Shown one piece after another: positions 1-9,398 of a stretch of 64,000 nt of DNA; position 1 is the stretch's first letter, and each line of letters begins with the position of its first letter. Position numbers and translations under genes: made by a program. This DNA is from Mycolicibacterium peregrinum (lineage in GTDB: Bacteria > Actinomycetota > Actinomycetes > Mycobacteriales > Mycobacteriaceae), in NCBI RefSeq assembly GCF_001665785.1, contig NZ_LZSO01000031.1:1-64000 (forward strand), given 5' to 3'. The notes beneath the pieces are model-generated. The model saw nothing but the letters and a program-made list of their open reading frames with translations. It was not told the DNA's origin and did no database searches.

Positions 1-18
1 GATGTGTATAAGAGACAG
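1..18 (+). other. Sequencing-adapter remnant (Tn5 mosaic end)
   Basis: The first 18 bases, GATGTGTATAAGAGACAG, equal the 19-base Tn5/Nextera transposase mosaic end minus its first A. Genomic sequence begins at 19. This is a library artefact left at a contig edge, not a mobile element of the organism. Any reading frame through these bases (for example a MCIRDR or MYKRQ start) is spurious. Confidence 0.94.
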
Positions 19-280
19 GTGCAGGAGGCGTTTCCCGGAACGTGTTGCGGGCGCGCTCGGCGTCGCGGTCGACCGGTACGACCTGCGACGAGCCGGAATC
101 GTCGGGGCCGGAGCCGGCGGGAGCCTTCGACGGCACGAAATCCACCGGGGGGCGCCCGGGTATCGACGGTGGCGGCTCTGGTGGCTTGCGGCGGGTCGGC
201 CGGGTGTCGGGTTCGAAATGCGATTCCTCCGGCCCCGTCCAGCCGAGCTCTCTACGCAAGGTGTCGTCGGGGTCGGGCAC
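19..280 (-). CDS. Truncated proline-rich hypothetical protein, N-terminus only
   Basis: A GTG at 278-280 opens a frame of 87 codons that stays open to the adapter boundary, so the 3' end is missing. A strong ribosome site, GGAGGAG, lies at 289-295, eight bases before the start, and decides it. The product begins with an acidic stretch (PDPDDTLRRELGW) and continues proline-rich with many charged residues. I see no signal peptide or membrane segment in the visible part and do not recognise a family. It is transcribed divergently from espE and shares the 390 bp gap with it. Position beside espE resembles the place of Rv3863 in M. tuberculosis, but I see no similarity that supports equating them. 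Confidence 0.6.
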
Positions 281-672
281 GCCTGAATCTCCTCCGGAAC
301 TCACACACGGGAACTTTGACCGTGCTCAAGTATCGACCACAACCCGTGCGGCTTGCATGATCCGTCCGGAATCGGAGCGAACTGACGTGATAGCAAATTT
401 GGATGGCAAATCCCGATCGGGTCGCAGCGGAGCTGGACGCCACCCCCGGCGGCACCCCGCTGTGCTCTTGCGCCGGCCCCTCGTGAGAGGCCGCCCGGTC
501 GTGCGGCGCAACCGCTCGGATGGTCCCGCAAAAGGCACCGTTCAACTGCAAAAGATGGTGGTCGGAGTGGGTTCGAGGGCCGTCGTCCGGAGGTAGTCGC
601 AGGCCCGAGATTGGTGCGCTGACCGGGTCGAATGCGCTGGTAATCTCTGTTCCGGCGAAGGGGATACGGGGT
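281..672. promoter_or_regulatory. Divergent intergenic region upstream of espE
   Basis: About 390 bp without a convincing gene separates the truncated minus-strand gene from espE. It should hold the promoter of the espE-espH-eccA1 operon and that of the divergent gene. An AT-richer patch lies near 385-412 (AGCAAATTTGGATGGCAAAT). I cannot assign a -35/-10 pair with confidence. The long gap fits an upstream region that binds nucleoid-type regulators, which is inference only. Confidence 0.4.
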
Positions 673-2241
673 ATGGGACTGCTGGGGGATATTGCCGATT
701 TCGGCAAAGGCGTGGCCGGGAACAATCTGAAGTGGACCGAGCGCGCTGCACGGGTCGGAGAGTTGATCGTCCGCAACACCGCCGGCTCCGAACTCGAGCG
801 GGCGTCCGCGTTCGGCGGCCAGGTGGCCGACCTCAGCCACAAGGCTGCCAACTTCTTCGCGTCGCAGATCGGCGGCCGGGTGATCCGAGCCGCCCGGTCG
901 CCGGTCCTGGCCGCCGGCCAGCAGACCATCGAGTCGATGAGGCACAGCACCGGAGTCGGTGATCCGGAGAGTGGACACCGTTTCGGTGACGGGGCCGACC
1001 AAATGGCGGCGGTCGGGCAGGTGCTCGTGTCGGCCTTCCCCGACGACAACTGGGACAGCAGTGGGGCCAGTGCCTATGCGGGCCGCAACGCCGAACAGGT
1101 CGGCCGGGTCCAGACGATGCTCGGGTTGGACACCATGGTGGCGGGGGTGCTGTCCGCCGAGGCCGGCCAGATCGCGGCCACCCGCGACAGCCTCGACGGT
1201 CACTCCGACTGGCTGGGCGCGATGAGCCTGCTCACCACGAGCGCGGGAATCGTTCCGGGTTTCGGGCCGGCGGCCCAGATGACGACCGAGTTCGCGATGG
1301 TGGCGAAGGCAGTCGGCGACTCCGACAACGATCTCAGAACTCTGTGCGGCCACATCGAGGAGAACGCGGCCGCCTTGCAGTTCGCGGCCGCCCAGTACGA
1401 GAACCTGGCCGGCACCACGACTCCGTGGGGTGCGGAGCTCGAGCCGCCGGCCGACGACTCTCAGGTGCCTAGTGTGCCGGCGGACCCCGACGCCTCGGAT
1501 CCGTGTCTGACGGGCAGCGACGATGGCCCGTCAGACAGGGAGGTCCTGTCCGGCGGTGGCGGAGACGTTCTGTCGGGCAGCGGTGGTGCGGCTCCGTCGA
1601 CCGTCGGCGGGGCCGGTATGCCGTCGGGTTCCTCGCTGTCGCCGTCGATGCCTGCCGGCATGCCCAGTGCCGGGGCCCCGCCATCCGATGCGGCGGCAAG
1701 CGCGGCCGGCGCCCTCGGCGGGATCCTGGGCTCGCTGGTCAGCCCGCTCAGCGGAATACTCGCCGGGATCAGTCAGGCGGCGCAGGCTGCCACCCAGGCC
1801 GGGACCCAGGCGGCGCAGATGGCCAGTCAGGCGGCGGGGCAGTCCGGTTCCCCAGATTCCGACGCCGACGAGCTGAACGACCGCGACGAGGATCGGGACG
1901 GCCGCGACCGGGACGACGAGAAGGACGAGCACAGCAAGGAACGCGAGACGGACGGCGAGGACGGCAAGGACCAGGCGGGCGAGCCCGAAGAGGGCGAGGC
2001 AGGTGGCGTGGGCGCCACGGATTCTGCGGGTGTGCCGGCCGATCCGCCACGCGCCCGCGCGGAGGATTCGCCCGCCAAGACACTGCCTCCGGACCTCGAG
2101 GCCACGGCCGCCGGTGGCGCCGCGGCGGGCCAGGCTCCGGTGCATGTCGGGGCGGATTTCGAGCAGGGCCAGCTGCATGTGGCAGCGGCGGCTACATTAG
2201 ATCGCGGTGTACCCGGATCTGCGGCCGTGATCGACAGGTAA
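673..2241 (+). CDS. espE: ESX-1 secretion-associated protein EspE
   Basis: EspE is an ESX-1 substrate that works with EspF. The ATG at 673 is chosen because it follows an AAGGGG ribosome site and gives a product starting MGLLGDIADFGKG; the longer frame from 520 has no such site. The 522-residue protein has an N-terminal helical domain (about 1-260) containing GVGDPESGHRFGDGA near residue 94 and a NWDSSGASAY segment resembling a WxG turn. A low-complexity Gly/Ser/Pro region follows, then an Ala/Gln-rich helix, then a strongly acidic Asp/Glu/Arg/Lys tract (about 395-450). No signal peptide is seen, as expected for a type VII substrate. It is first in the operon, 31 bp before espF. The N-terminal domain is duplicated in the fusion gene at 25,758. 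Confidence 0.88.
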   Translation: MGLLGDIADFGKGVAGNNLKWTERAARVGELIVRNTAGSELERASAFGGQVADLSHKAANFFASQIGGRVIRAARSPVLAAGQQTIESMRHSTGVGDPESGHRFGDGADQMAAVGQVLVSAFPDDNWDSSGASAYAGRNAEQVGRVQTMLGLDTMVAGVLSAEAGQIAATRDSLDGHSDWLGAMSLLTTSAGIVPGFGPAAQMTTEFAMVAKAVGDSDNDLRTLCGHIEENAAALQFAAAQYENLAGTTTPWGAELEPPADDSQVPSVPADPDASDPCLTGSDDGPSDREVLSGGGGDVLSGSGGAAPSTVGGAGMPSGSSLSPSMPAGMPSAGAPPSDAAASAAGALGGILGSLVSPLSGILAGISQAAQAATQAGTQAAQMASQAAGQSGSPDSDADELNDRDEDRDGRDRDDEKDEHSKERETDGEDGKDQAGEPEEGEAGGVGATDSAGVPADPPRARAEDSPAKTLPPDLEATAAGGAAAGQAPVHVGADFEQGQLHVAAAATLDRGVPGSAAVIDR

Positions 2242-2272
2242 GAATTCGGGGACAGGGATCGAGGGGAATTTC

Positions 2273-2584
2273 ATGGCGGGTGATTTGCGGGTTGCCACCG
2301 CTCATTTGCACGAGCTATCGGCCAAACAGGGCGAGGCTGCGACCAGCCTGACTGTGGCTACCGGCGTGGTCGAAGGTGTCGACACCGCGGTACGCATGAC
2401 GCACGGGCCGATTTCGTCGTCGACGGCTGCTGCCGTCGCGACCGCGGTCAACGCGCGTCGAGCTGCAGGAACCTGTATGGCAGGTGTGTCGCGAGACCTC
2501 GGGGCGAAGCTCTCCCGCGCGGCGGGCGGGTACGACGGATCGGATTCGACGATGTCCGATGCCCTCCGTGGAACCGTGCGGTAG
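2273..2584 (+). CDS. espF: ESX-1 secretion-associated protein EspF
   Basis: A small helical ESX-1 substrate of 103 residues, partner of EspE. It begins MAGDLRVATAHLHELS and ends with a YDGSD segment that fits the YxxxD/E type VII export signal. The start ATG has an AGGGGAAT ribosome site just upstream. It lies 31 bp after espE and 14 bp before espG1, in one operon. The same fold reappears as the C-terminal third of the fusion protein at 25,758-26,879 (LRVATGHVRALS, then YDSVD), which is good internal evidence that EspE and EspF form a functional pair. Confidence 0.88.
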   Translation: MAGDLRVATAHLHELSAKQGEAATSLTVATGVVEGVDTAVRMTHGPISSSTAAAVATAVNARRAAGTCMAGVSRDLGAKLSRAAGGYDGSDSTMSDALRGTVR

Positions 2585-2598
2585 AGGCGGAGCGACAG

Positions 2599-3447
2599 AT
2601 GACAAATTCTTTTGGCGCTGACGCGAACACCGCGGCTATCGACGATGTCGTGGGGGTCGAGCTGACCATCGACGGCATCCTGGTGGTCGCCGACAAGTTG
2701 GGGCTGACCGATTTCCCGCCTTCGATGGGCATCCGGTTGAACATTCCCCAGCCGGATCTGCGCAACATCGTGTGGGAACAGGTCGCCCGTGATCTCACGG
2801 CCCAGGGCGTGCTGGACGTCTTCGGCAACCCGCATCCCGAGGTGGCGGCGATGCTCGACACCCTGAGCCGGCCCGAGCGCACGCTGGAGGGACGCTGGTG
2901 GCGTCGCGACGTGGGCGGGAAGATGATCCGGTTCGTGGTGTGCCGCAAGGGCGGTCGGCACGTGGTCGCGGCCCGCGACAACGACATGCTGGTCCTGCAG
3001 CGGGTGGCTGCGCAGGTGGGTCTGGCCGGCATGGTGACCACCGTGCTCGGCGAGGGTCTGCCGGCCAGTGTCGAGCCGTTGACCGGTGTCGCAGCGACGC
3101 TCGCCAATTGCCGCACGGCCGACGAGCTGACCGGCTACGGGATCCCGCCGACCTCGGCCCGGGTCTACGCGAACATCATCTCCGAGCCCGAGAGCTGGGT
3201 GGAGCTGGTGGTGTCCGAGCGCAATCCGGGAGGCACCACCTCCCAGGTGGACGTGGCCGCAGGCGTACTCGATTCGAAGCAGGGACGCATCGTGTCGATC
3301 CCGCGCCGGGTCAACGGGGAGCTCTACGGCAGCTTCCTGACCGGGACCAAGGACAACCTGCAGCGGGCATTGGACGGTTTGATCGAATTCCTGCCCTCGG
3401 GTTCATGGTTCGACAAGTCTGATCCGGAAAGCTCCTACGCGTACTGA
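2599..3447 (+). CDS. espG1: ESX-1 PE/PPE chaperone EspG1
   Basis: EspG proteins are cytosolic chaperones that bind the tip of a cognate PPE protein and deliver PE/PPE heterodimers to the secretion machine; the expected clients here are PE35 and PPE68. The 282-residue length and alternating hydrophobic/charged pattern fit the EspG family (for example VGVELTIDGILVVADKLGL at the N-terminus and a central segment with WWRRDVGGKMIRFVVC). No signal peptide or membrane segment is visible. The ATG at 2599 has a GAGGCGGAG ribosome site. It sits between espF and espH, the standard ESX-1 order, which supports the family call more than any single motif. Confidence 0.88.
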   Translation: MTNSFGADANTAAIDDVVGVELTIDGILVVADKLGLTDFPPSMGIRLNIPQPDLRNIVWEQVARDLTAQGVLDVFGNPHPEVAAMLDTLSRPERTLEGRWWRRDVGGKMIRFVVCRKGGRHVVAARDNDMLVLQRVAAQVGLAGMVTTVLGEGLPASVEPLTGVAATLANCRTADELTGYGIPPTSARVYANIISEPESWVELVVSERNPGGTTSQVDVAAGVLDSKQGRIVSIPRRVNGELYGSFLTGTKDNLQRALDGLIEFLPSGSWFDKSDPESSYAY

Positions 3448-3461
3448 AAGAGGCCGCTACG

Positions 3462-4007
3462 GTGGGTGACTTTCCGCCACAATCCCCGGACGACGATGAC
3501 GACTATGACGACCTCTCGGCGCTGGATTTCTCGTACTCGGACGACGCTTCGAACGCGGCGGCCCTCGATGCGCTCGGGACCTACGACGACGTCGTGCCGT
3601 CCGAGGACCACGAGGATGCGGTATCCGGCGGCGGGCTCTCGGACGTATCCGGCGTTGACGACGAGACACTCACGGTGCCGTTGTTCACCGTCACCAATCC
3701 GCCCGAAACCGTAACGGTGACGGCATTCATGGATGGCCGGGTGCATCAGATCGAGTTGGCACCGAAAGCCACCAATCTGACCGAACGGGATCTCGCTGAG
3801 GAGATCCTGGTGATCGCGGGTCTGGCTGCTCAACAGGCCAAGTCCGCCCAGTACTCGTTCATGCTCGCGGGAATGCGGGAGCATGGACACGACGACGCGG
3901 CGACCCGCGACTTTCTGACCCGTGATCTGGATCTACCCACCCCGGAGCAAGCCGATGATGCTCGGGCCCAGGTCTTTTCGACCCGCTATGGAGGCGACGA
4001 TGGCTGA
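3462..4007 (+). CDS. espH: ESX-1 secretion-associated protein EspH (copy 1)
   Basis: EspH is a cytosolic, highly acidic protein reported in M. marinum to be needed for EspE/EspF, probably as a chaperone. The product starts at a GTG at 3462. It has 181 residues: an Asp/Glu/Ser-rich N-terminal half (PDDDDDYDDLSALDF) and a folded C-terminal half with PPETVTVTAFMDG and LTERDLAEEI. It overlaps eccA1 by 8 bp. Two more paralogues occur in this window, at 26,943 and 33,179, and share the C-terminal domain. Those two are closer to each other than to this one. Confidence 0.87.
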   Translation: MGDFPPQSPDDDDDYDDLSALDFSYSDDASNAAALDALGTYDDVVPSEDHEDAVSGGGLSDVSGVDDETLTVPLFTVTNPPETVTVTAFMDGRVHQIELAPKATNLTERDLAEEILVIAGLAAQQAKSAQYSFMLAGMREHGHDDAATRDFLTRDLDLPTPEQADDARAQVFSTRYGGDDG

Positions 4008-5724
4008 CCACCTTGCTGGAATGTTCGGTAGCGCGGTCGGCATGCTGTCCGGCTCGCCGGCCCGCTCACTCGAGATATTCACCGAGATAACCAATTACGA
4101 CGAAACCGCCTGTGATGCGTGGGTGGGTCGGATCCGTTGTGGTGACACCGATCGGGTGACACTGTTCCGGGCCTGGTATTCACGCTCGAACTTCGGCCAG
4201 CTGGCCGGTACCGCCGAGATCTCCATGAACGGCGTCGGCGCGCGGATCCCGATCGGCGGCATCTACGGGAAGGACATCTCCTACCCGATCAACTCGCCTC
4301 TGGCGATCACCCTCGGTTTTGCTGTGCAGGAGGCGGCCGAGGGCAACTACGCCGACGCGATGGAGGCCTTGGAAGACGCCCCCGCCGGCGGGTCCGAGCA
4401 CTTGGTGGCCTGGGTCAAGGCGGTCATCTACGGTGCGGCGCAACGCTGGACCGATGTGATCGATCAGGTGCGCGGCGCAGAACAGTGGCCCGACACGTTC
4501 CTGGCTGCCGCCGCAGGCGTGGCCCATGGCGTGGCGGCAGCCAACCTCGGACTGTTCACGGAGGCGGATCGACGGCTGACCGCCGCGGACGGTACGCCGG
4601 CAGCGGCCGCCTGCTCACGTGCCATCGCCTGGTTCCTGGCGATGGCACGGCGCGCCCAGGGCAACGAGGAATCGGCTCAGGTTCTCCTGGAATGGTTGCA
4701 GGCGAACTTCCCTGAGCCCAAAGTCACTGCGGCACTGCGTGATCCGGCCTACCGCCTGGAGACCACCACTGCTGAGAAGATCGCTGCCCGTACCGATCCG
4801 TGGGATCCGTCCAGCGTGGTGGCAGATACCTCCGGGCGGGAAAAGCTGCTCGCCGAGGCGCAGGCTGAACTGGACAAGCAGATCGGTCTGAGCCGGGTCA
4901 AGGAGCAGATCGAGGCCTACCGGGCGGCGACGCAGATGGCCCGGATCCGGGCCGCGCGCGGCATGAAGGTAGCCCAGACCTCCAAGCACATGATCTTCGC
5001 GGGTCCGCCCGGTACGGGTAAGACGACGATCGCGCGCGTGGTCGCCAACATCCTGGCCGGCCTCGGGGTGATCGCCGAGCCGAAGCTGATCGAAACCTCG
5101 CGTAAGGATTTCGTCGCCGAGTACGAAGGCCAGTCGGCGGTCAAGACGGCCAAGACGATCGATCGCGCCCTGGGTGGTGTGCTCTTCATCGACGAGGCCT
5201 ACACCCTGGTGCAGGAGCGCGACGGCCGCGCCGACCCGTTCGGTACCGAGGCGCTGGATACCCTGTTGGCCCGGATGGAGAACGACCGCGACCGTCTGGT
5301 GGTCATCATCGCTGGTTACAGCAATGACATCGACCGTCTGTTGGAGGCCAACGACGGTCTGCGGTCCCGGTTCGCCACCCGCATCGAGTTCGACTCGTAC
5401 TCACCCGACGACATCGTCGAGATCGCCAAAGTCATTGCCAAGTCGAATGATTCGTGGCTCGACGATGACGCCAGCAAGCGCGTCAACGAGGCGGCCTCAT
5501 TGTTGAGCCAGCGCAGGCTCAACAACAAGCCGGCACTGGACATCGCAGGCAACGGTCGCTATGCACGGCAGCTGGTGGAAGCCGGTGAGCAAAACCGCGA
5601 CATGCGGCTGTCCCGGTCGCTGGACTTCGAAAGTCTGGGAGTCGAGCAGCTCAGTGAGATCAACGGAGACGACATGTCATCGGCGATCGCGGCGGTGCAC
5701 AGCCGCCTGAATGTCGGCGAATAA
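4000..5724 (+). CDS. eccA1: ESX-1 AAA+ ATPase EccA1
   Basis: Cytosolic AAA+ ATPase of the CbxX/CfqX class. The 574-residue protein has an N-terminal tetratricopeptide-like helical domain (about 1-270) and a C-terminal ATPase with Walker A GPPGTGKT near residue 334 and Walker B LFIDEA near 394. In this family the ATPase is thought to release substrates from chaperones or energise their delivery. The start ATG at 4000 is preceded by GGAGG at 3990-3994 and overlaps the espH stop, pointing to translational coupling. The longer frame from 3922 reads through espH and was not used. Length matches EccA1 of M. tuberculosis (573 residues). Confidence 0.95.
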   Translation: MADHLAGMFGSAVGMLSGSPARSLEIFTEITNYDETACDAWVGRIRCGDTDRVTLFRAWYSRSNFGQLAGTAEISMNGVGARIPIGGIYGKDISYPINSPLAITLGFAVQEAAEGNYADAMEALEDAPAGGSEHLVAWVKAVIYGAAQRWTDVIDQVRGAEQWPDTFLAAAAGVAHGVAAANLGLFTEADRRLTAADGTPAAAACSRAIAWFLAMARRAQGNEESAQVLLEWLQANFPEPKVTAALRDPAYRLETTTAEKIAARTDPWDPSSVVADTSGREKLLAEAQAELDKQIGLSRVKEQIEAYRAATQMARIRAARGMKVAQTSKHMIFAGPPGTGKTTIARVVANILAGLGVIAEPKLIETSRKDFVAEYEGQSAVKTAKTIDRALGGVLFIDEAYTLVQERDGRADPFGTEALDTLLARMENDRDRLVVIIAGYSNDIDRLLEANDGLRSRFATRIEFDSYSPDDIVEIAKVIAKSNDSWLDDDASKRVNEAASLLSQRRLNNKPALDIAGNGRYARQLVEAGEQNRDMRLSRSLDFESLGVEQLSEINGDDMSSAIAAVHSRLNVGE

Positions 5725-5727
5725 GCG

Positions 5728-7170
5728 ATGGCAGGTTTCCGGCTCACCACCAAGGTCCAGGTCAGCGGCTGGCGTTTTCTGCTGCGTCGCGTCGAGCACG
5801 CGATCGTGCGCCGCGACACCCGGATGTTCGACGATCCGCTGCAGTTCTACAGCCGGGCGGTGTTCGCCGGTGTCGTCGTCTCGGTGCTGATCTGCCTCGG
5901 CGCGGGTCTGATGGCGTACTTCAAGCCGTTGGGCAAGCAGGGCAGTGACCAGTTGTTGGTGGACCGCACGACCAATCAGCTCTACGTGATGCTGCCCGGC
6001 AGCAATCTGCTTCGCCCGGTGTACAACCTGACTTCGGCGCGCTTGGCGCTGGGTAACTCCGGTACGCCGTCCGCGGTGAAGTCCGAGGAGCTGAACCGGT
6101 TGCCCAAGGGGCAGCCGATCGGCATTCCCGGTGCGCCGTACGCCACCCCGATCGGCGCACCCGCCTCGCGGTGGACGTTGTGCGACACCGTCGCCAAGCC
6201 TGACAGCTCGGCACCCAAGGTGGAGTCCTCGATCCTGATCAGGTCGCTGGCAACGGACACCGCCGTCGGCCCGATGCGCCCGAACCAGGGCATGCTGGTG
6301 TCCTTCGAGGGGGGTAACTGGCTGGTCACCGAGGACGGCAGGCACAGCATCGACCTGGGGGACCGGGCGATCAGCTCGGCCGTGGGCATCCCGGTGACCG
6401 CGAAGGCCACCCCGGTCTCCGAGGGCTTGTTCAACGCACTGGCCAACCGGGGCCCCTGGCAGCTGCCCGCGATCGCGGCTGCGGGTGCCCCGAATACCGT
6501 TGGGCTGCCGGAGAATCTGGTGATCGGCTCGGTGTTCCAGACGGCCACCGAATCCGAGCCGCAGCATTATGTGGTGTTGCCGGACGGGGTGGCTCGGGTC
6601 AACCCCACCACCGCTGCGGCGTTGCGCGCCACCAACTCCTACGGCCTGATGAAGCCGCCGTCGGTGGAGGCCAGCCAGGTCGCCAAGATCGCCGAGCAGG
6701 TCTACGGGTCGCCGTTGCCGGACAAGCCGCTCGAGGTGCTGCTGCGTCAGGACACCCCGGTGCTGTGCTGGGCCTGGCAGCGGGAGCCGGGCGACCAGGC
6801 GCCCAAGACCACCGTGATCGCCGGCCGTAGGCTGCCGATCCCGTCGTCGGCGGTCGGCACCGGGATCGACCAGATCGGCGGTGACGCAACGGTGTACATC
6901 GAAGGTGGTCAGTTCGTGCGGCTTCAGTCGCCGGATCCCCGGGTGGGCGAGAGTCTGTACTACATCGACCCGCAAGGAGTGCGGTACGGCATCGCCAATG
7001 ACGATGCCGCGAAGAATCTGGGCTTGTCCGGTGCGGTGAATGCACCGTGGCAGGTCGTAGGGCTGCTGGTGGAGGGCCCGGTGTTGTCGAAGGACGCGGC
7101 GCTGCTTGAGCACGACACGCTGCCTGCCGACCCCCATCCGCGCAAAGTGGAAAGCAAGCAAGGCTCATGA
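5728..7170 (+). CDS. eccB1: ESX-1 membrane channel component EccB1
   Basis: EccB is a core subunit of the type VII inner-membrane complex: one transmembrane helix and a large periplasmic domain. The 480-residue product has a cytosolic N-terminus, one hydrophobic helix around residues 44-65 (AGVVVSVLICLGAGLMAYF) and a repeat-rich periplasmic part with the Cys residues expected for EccB. It begins 3 bp after the eccA1 stop and its last four bases overlap the eccCa1 start (ATGA), so the core genes are translationally coupled. Confidence 0.96.
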   Translation: MAGFRLTTKVQVSGWRFLLRRVEHAIVRRDTRMFDDPLQFYSRAVFAGVVVSVLICLGAGLMAYFKPLGKQGSDQLLVDRTTNQLYVMLPGSNLLRPVYNLTSARLALGNSGTPSAVKSEELNRLPKGQPIGIPGAPYATPIGAPASRWTLCDTVAKPDSSAPKVESSILIRSLATDTAVGPMRPNQGMLVSFEGGNWLVTEDGRHSIDLGDRAISSAVGIPVTAKATPVSEGLFNALANRGPWQLPAIAAAGAPNTVGLPENLVIGSVFQTATESEPQHYVVLPDGVARVNPTTAAALRATNSYGLMKPPSVEASQVAKIAEQVYGSPLPDKPLEVLLRQDTPVLCWAWQREPGDQAPKTTVIAGRRLPIPSSAVGTGIDQIGGDATVYIEGGQFVRLQSPDPRVGESLYYIDPQGVRYGIANDDAAKNLGLSGAVNAPWQVVGLLVEGPVLSKDAALLEHDTLPADPHPRKVESKQGS

Positions 7171-9398
7171 CAACCAAGAAGTTCACCCCGACCATCAAGC
7201 GGGGGCCGCGGCTGACACCGGGCGAGATCAACGTCGCCGCACCGGATGACCTCGGTATCGAGATTCCGCCGTCGGGCATGCAGAAGGCCATGCCCTGGGT
7301 CATGGGCGGCTGCATGATCGGCATGATCGCGATCATGATCTTCACCGGTGTGCGTCAGCTGTCGCCGTACATGCTGATGATGCCGCTGATGATGATCATG
7401 GGCACCGTCGGCATGATGGGCAGCGGTGGCGGCGGCGGCAAGAAGGTTCCCGAGATCAACGCCGACCGCAAGGAGTACCTGCGGTACCTGGCCGGCCTGC
7501 GCACCCGCGTGACGTCGTCGGCGTCGGCTCAGGTCTCGTTTTTCGGTTACCACGCACCGCATCCCGACGATCTGTTGTCGATCATCGGTACCCACCGGCA
7601 GTGGTCGCGTCAGGCCAACTCAGACTTCTACGCCGCCACCCGGATCGGCATCGGCGCCGAGATCGCGGTGGACCGGCTGCTCAAGCCGAACACCAGCGGA
7701 GAGCTGGCCGGTCCGCAGGGTGCGCCCCAGCCGCACCTGGAGCCGGTCAGCCACATGTGGGTGACCAAGTTCCTGCGCACCCACGGCCTGATCCACGATT
7801 GCCCGAAACTTGTTCAGCTGCGGACATTTCCGACGATCGCGGTGGGTGGTGACCTTGACGGTGCGTCGGCGATGCTCACCGCGATGATTTGTCATCTGGC
7901 GGTGTTCCATCCGCCGGACCTGTTGCAGATCCGGGTGCTCACGGACAACCCGGAAGATCCGAAGTGGTCGTGGCTCAAGTGGCTGCCGCACGTGCAGCAC
8001 CAGACCGACACCGATGCGGCCGGGCCCACCCGGCTGGTCTACACCCGACCCGACGGCCTGAGTGATCTGACCGCGCGCGGCCCGCACAGCGCCGATGCCG
8101 CACCCGGCGGCCCGTACGTCATCGTGGTGGACCTGACCGGCGGCAAGGCCGGCTTCCCGGTAGACGGCCGGGCCGGGGTCACCGTGCTCACGCTCGGCAA
8201 TCACCGCGGGTCGGCGTACCGGCTCCGGGTTGACGCGGACGGTACGGCCGACGACAAGTTGCCGAACCAGAACTACCGCGAGGTAACCCGGGTCGCCGAC
8301 CGGATGACTCCGGCACAGGCGGGCCGCATCGCCCGCAAGCTGGCCGGCTGGTCGATCACCGGAACGATCATCGACAAGAACGTCCGGGTGCAGAAGAAGG
8401 TCTCCAAGGAATGGCACCACCTGGTGGGCGCCAAGTCGGTCGAAGAGGTGACCCCGGCGCGCTGGCGGATGTTCACCGACACCGATCGCGACCGGCTCAA
8501 GATCCCGTTCGGACATGAGCTCAAGTCCGGCGAGGTGATGAAGCTGGACATCAAGGAGGGCGCCGAGTTCGGTGCCGGCCCGCACGGCATGCTCATCGGA
8601 ACCACTGGTTCGGGTAAGTCGGAGTTCCTGCGCACGATGATCTTGTCGCTGGTGGCAACCCATCACCCCGACCAGATCAACCTGCTGCTCACCGACTTCA
8701 AGGGCGGTTCGACCTTCCTGGGTATGGAGAAGCTGCCGCACACCGCGGCCGTGGTCACCAACATGGAAGAGGAAGCCGAGCTGGTCGGCCGTATGGGCGA
8801 GGTGCTCACCGGTGAACTCGACCGGCGCCAGCAGATCCTGCGGCAGGCCGGTATGCAGGTAGGCGCCGCGGGTGCGCTGTCCGGTGTGGCCGAGTACGAG
8901 AAGCACCGCGAGCGTGGTGCGGACCTGCCGCCGTTGCCGACGCTGTTCGTGGTGGTCGACGAGTTCGCCGAACTCCTGCAGAACCACCCCGACTTCATCC
9001 AGCTGTTCGACCGCATCTGTCGCGTGGGCCGGTCGCTGCGTGTGCACCTGCTGCTGGCCACCCAGTCGCTGAACACCGGCGGCGTGCGGATCGACAAGCT
9101 CGAGCCGAACCTGACGTACCGAATTGCGTTGCGTACCACCAGCTCCTCGGAGTCCAAGGCGGTGATCGGTACGCCCGAGGCGCAGTACATCACCAACAAG
9201 GAGAGCGGTGTCGGCTTCCTGCGGGTAGGTATGGAGGACCCGGTGAAGTTCAGCACTCTCTACACCGGCGCCAACTACGTGCCCGAGGTCGAGGAATCGG
9301 TCGACGGCGAGGTCAGGCCACGCTCGCAGCGGCAGGCCCGGGTGCGGATTCATCAGTTCACGACGACTCCGATTTTTGATACGGCGGTGAACGCATGA
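7167..9398 (+). CDS. eccCa1: ESX-1 FtsK/SpoIIIE-type ATPase EccCa1
   Basis: First half of the split EccC motor of ESX-1. The 743-residue protein has two N-terminal transmembrane helices (about residues 38-62 and 68-88, very Met-rich) and one complete FtsK/SpoIIIE ATPase module with Walker A GTTGSGKSEF near residue 478. This subunit anchors the motor in the membrane complex. The start overlaps the eccB1 stop, and its stop overlaps the eccCb1 start, both as ATGA. As in other mycobacterial ESX-1 loci the motor is encoded by two genes rather than one. Confidence 0.97.
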   Translation: MTTKKFTPTIKRGPRLTPGEINVAAPDDLGIEIPPSGMQKAMPWVMGGCMIGMIAIMIFTGVRQLSPYMLMMPLMMIMGTVGMMGSGGGGGKKVPEINADRKEYLRYLAGLRTRVTSSASAQVSFFGYHAPHPDDLLSIIGTHRQWSRQANSDFYAATRIGIGAEIAVDRLLKPNTSGELAGPQGAPQPHLEPVSHMWVTKFLRTHGLIHDCPKLVQLRTFPTIAVGGDLDGASAMLTAMICHLAVFHPPDLLQIRVLTDNPEDPKWSWLKWLPHVQHQTDTDAAGPTRLVYTRPDGLSDLTARGPHSADAAPGGPYVIVVDLTGGKAGFPVDGRAGVTVLTLGNHRGSAYRLRVDADGTADDKLPNQNYREVTRVADRMTPAQAGRIARKLAGWSITGTIIDKNVRVQKKVSKEWHHLVGAKSVEEVTPARWRMFTDTDRDRLKIPFGHELKSGEVMKLDIKEGAEFGAGPHGMLIGTTGSGKSEFLRTMILSLVATHHPDQINLLLTDFKGGSTFLGMEKLPHTAAVVTNMEEEAELVGRMGEVLTGELDRRQQILRQAGMQVGAAGALSGVAEYEKHRERGADLPPLPTLFVVVDEFAELLQNHPDFIQLFDRICRVGRSLRVHLLLATQSLNTGGVRIDKLEPNLTYRIALRTTSSSESKAVIGTPEAQYITNKESGVGFLRVGMEDPVKFSTLYTGANYVPEVEESVDGEVRPRSQRQARVRIHQFTTTPIFDTAVNA

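Noticed and set aside
520..672. N-terminal extension of espE from ATG 520
   Set aside because: No ribosome site, no Esp-like pattern in the extra 51 residues; the start at 673 has a purine-rich site.
301..1353. Long minus-strand frames opposite the start of espE
   Set aside because: Antisense shadows typical of GC-rich coding DNA; no ribosome site, no recognisable product, while the + strand codes for EspE.
7620..9353. 577-codon minus-strand frame opposite eccCa1
   Set aside because: Complementary to a strongly conserved ATPase gene; low-complexity His/Arg/Gln-rich translation typical of a shadow.
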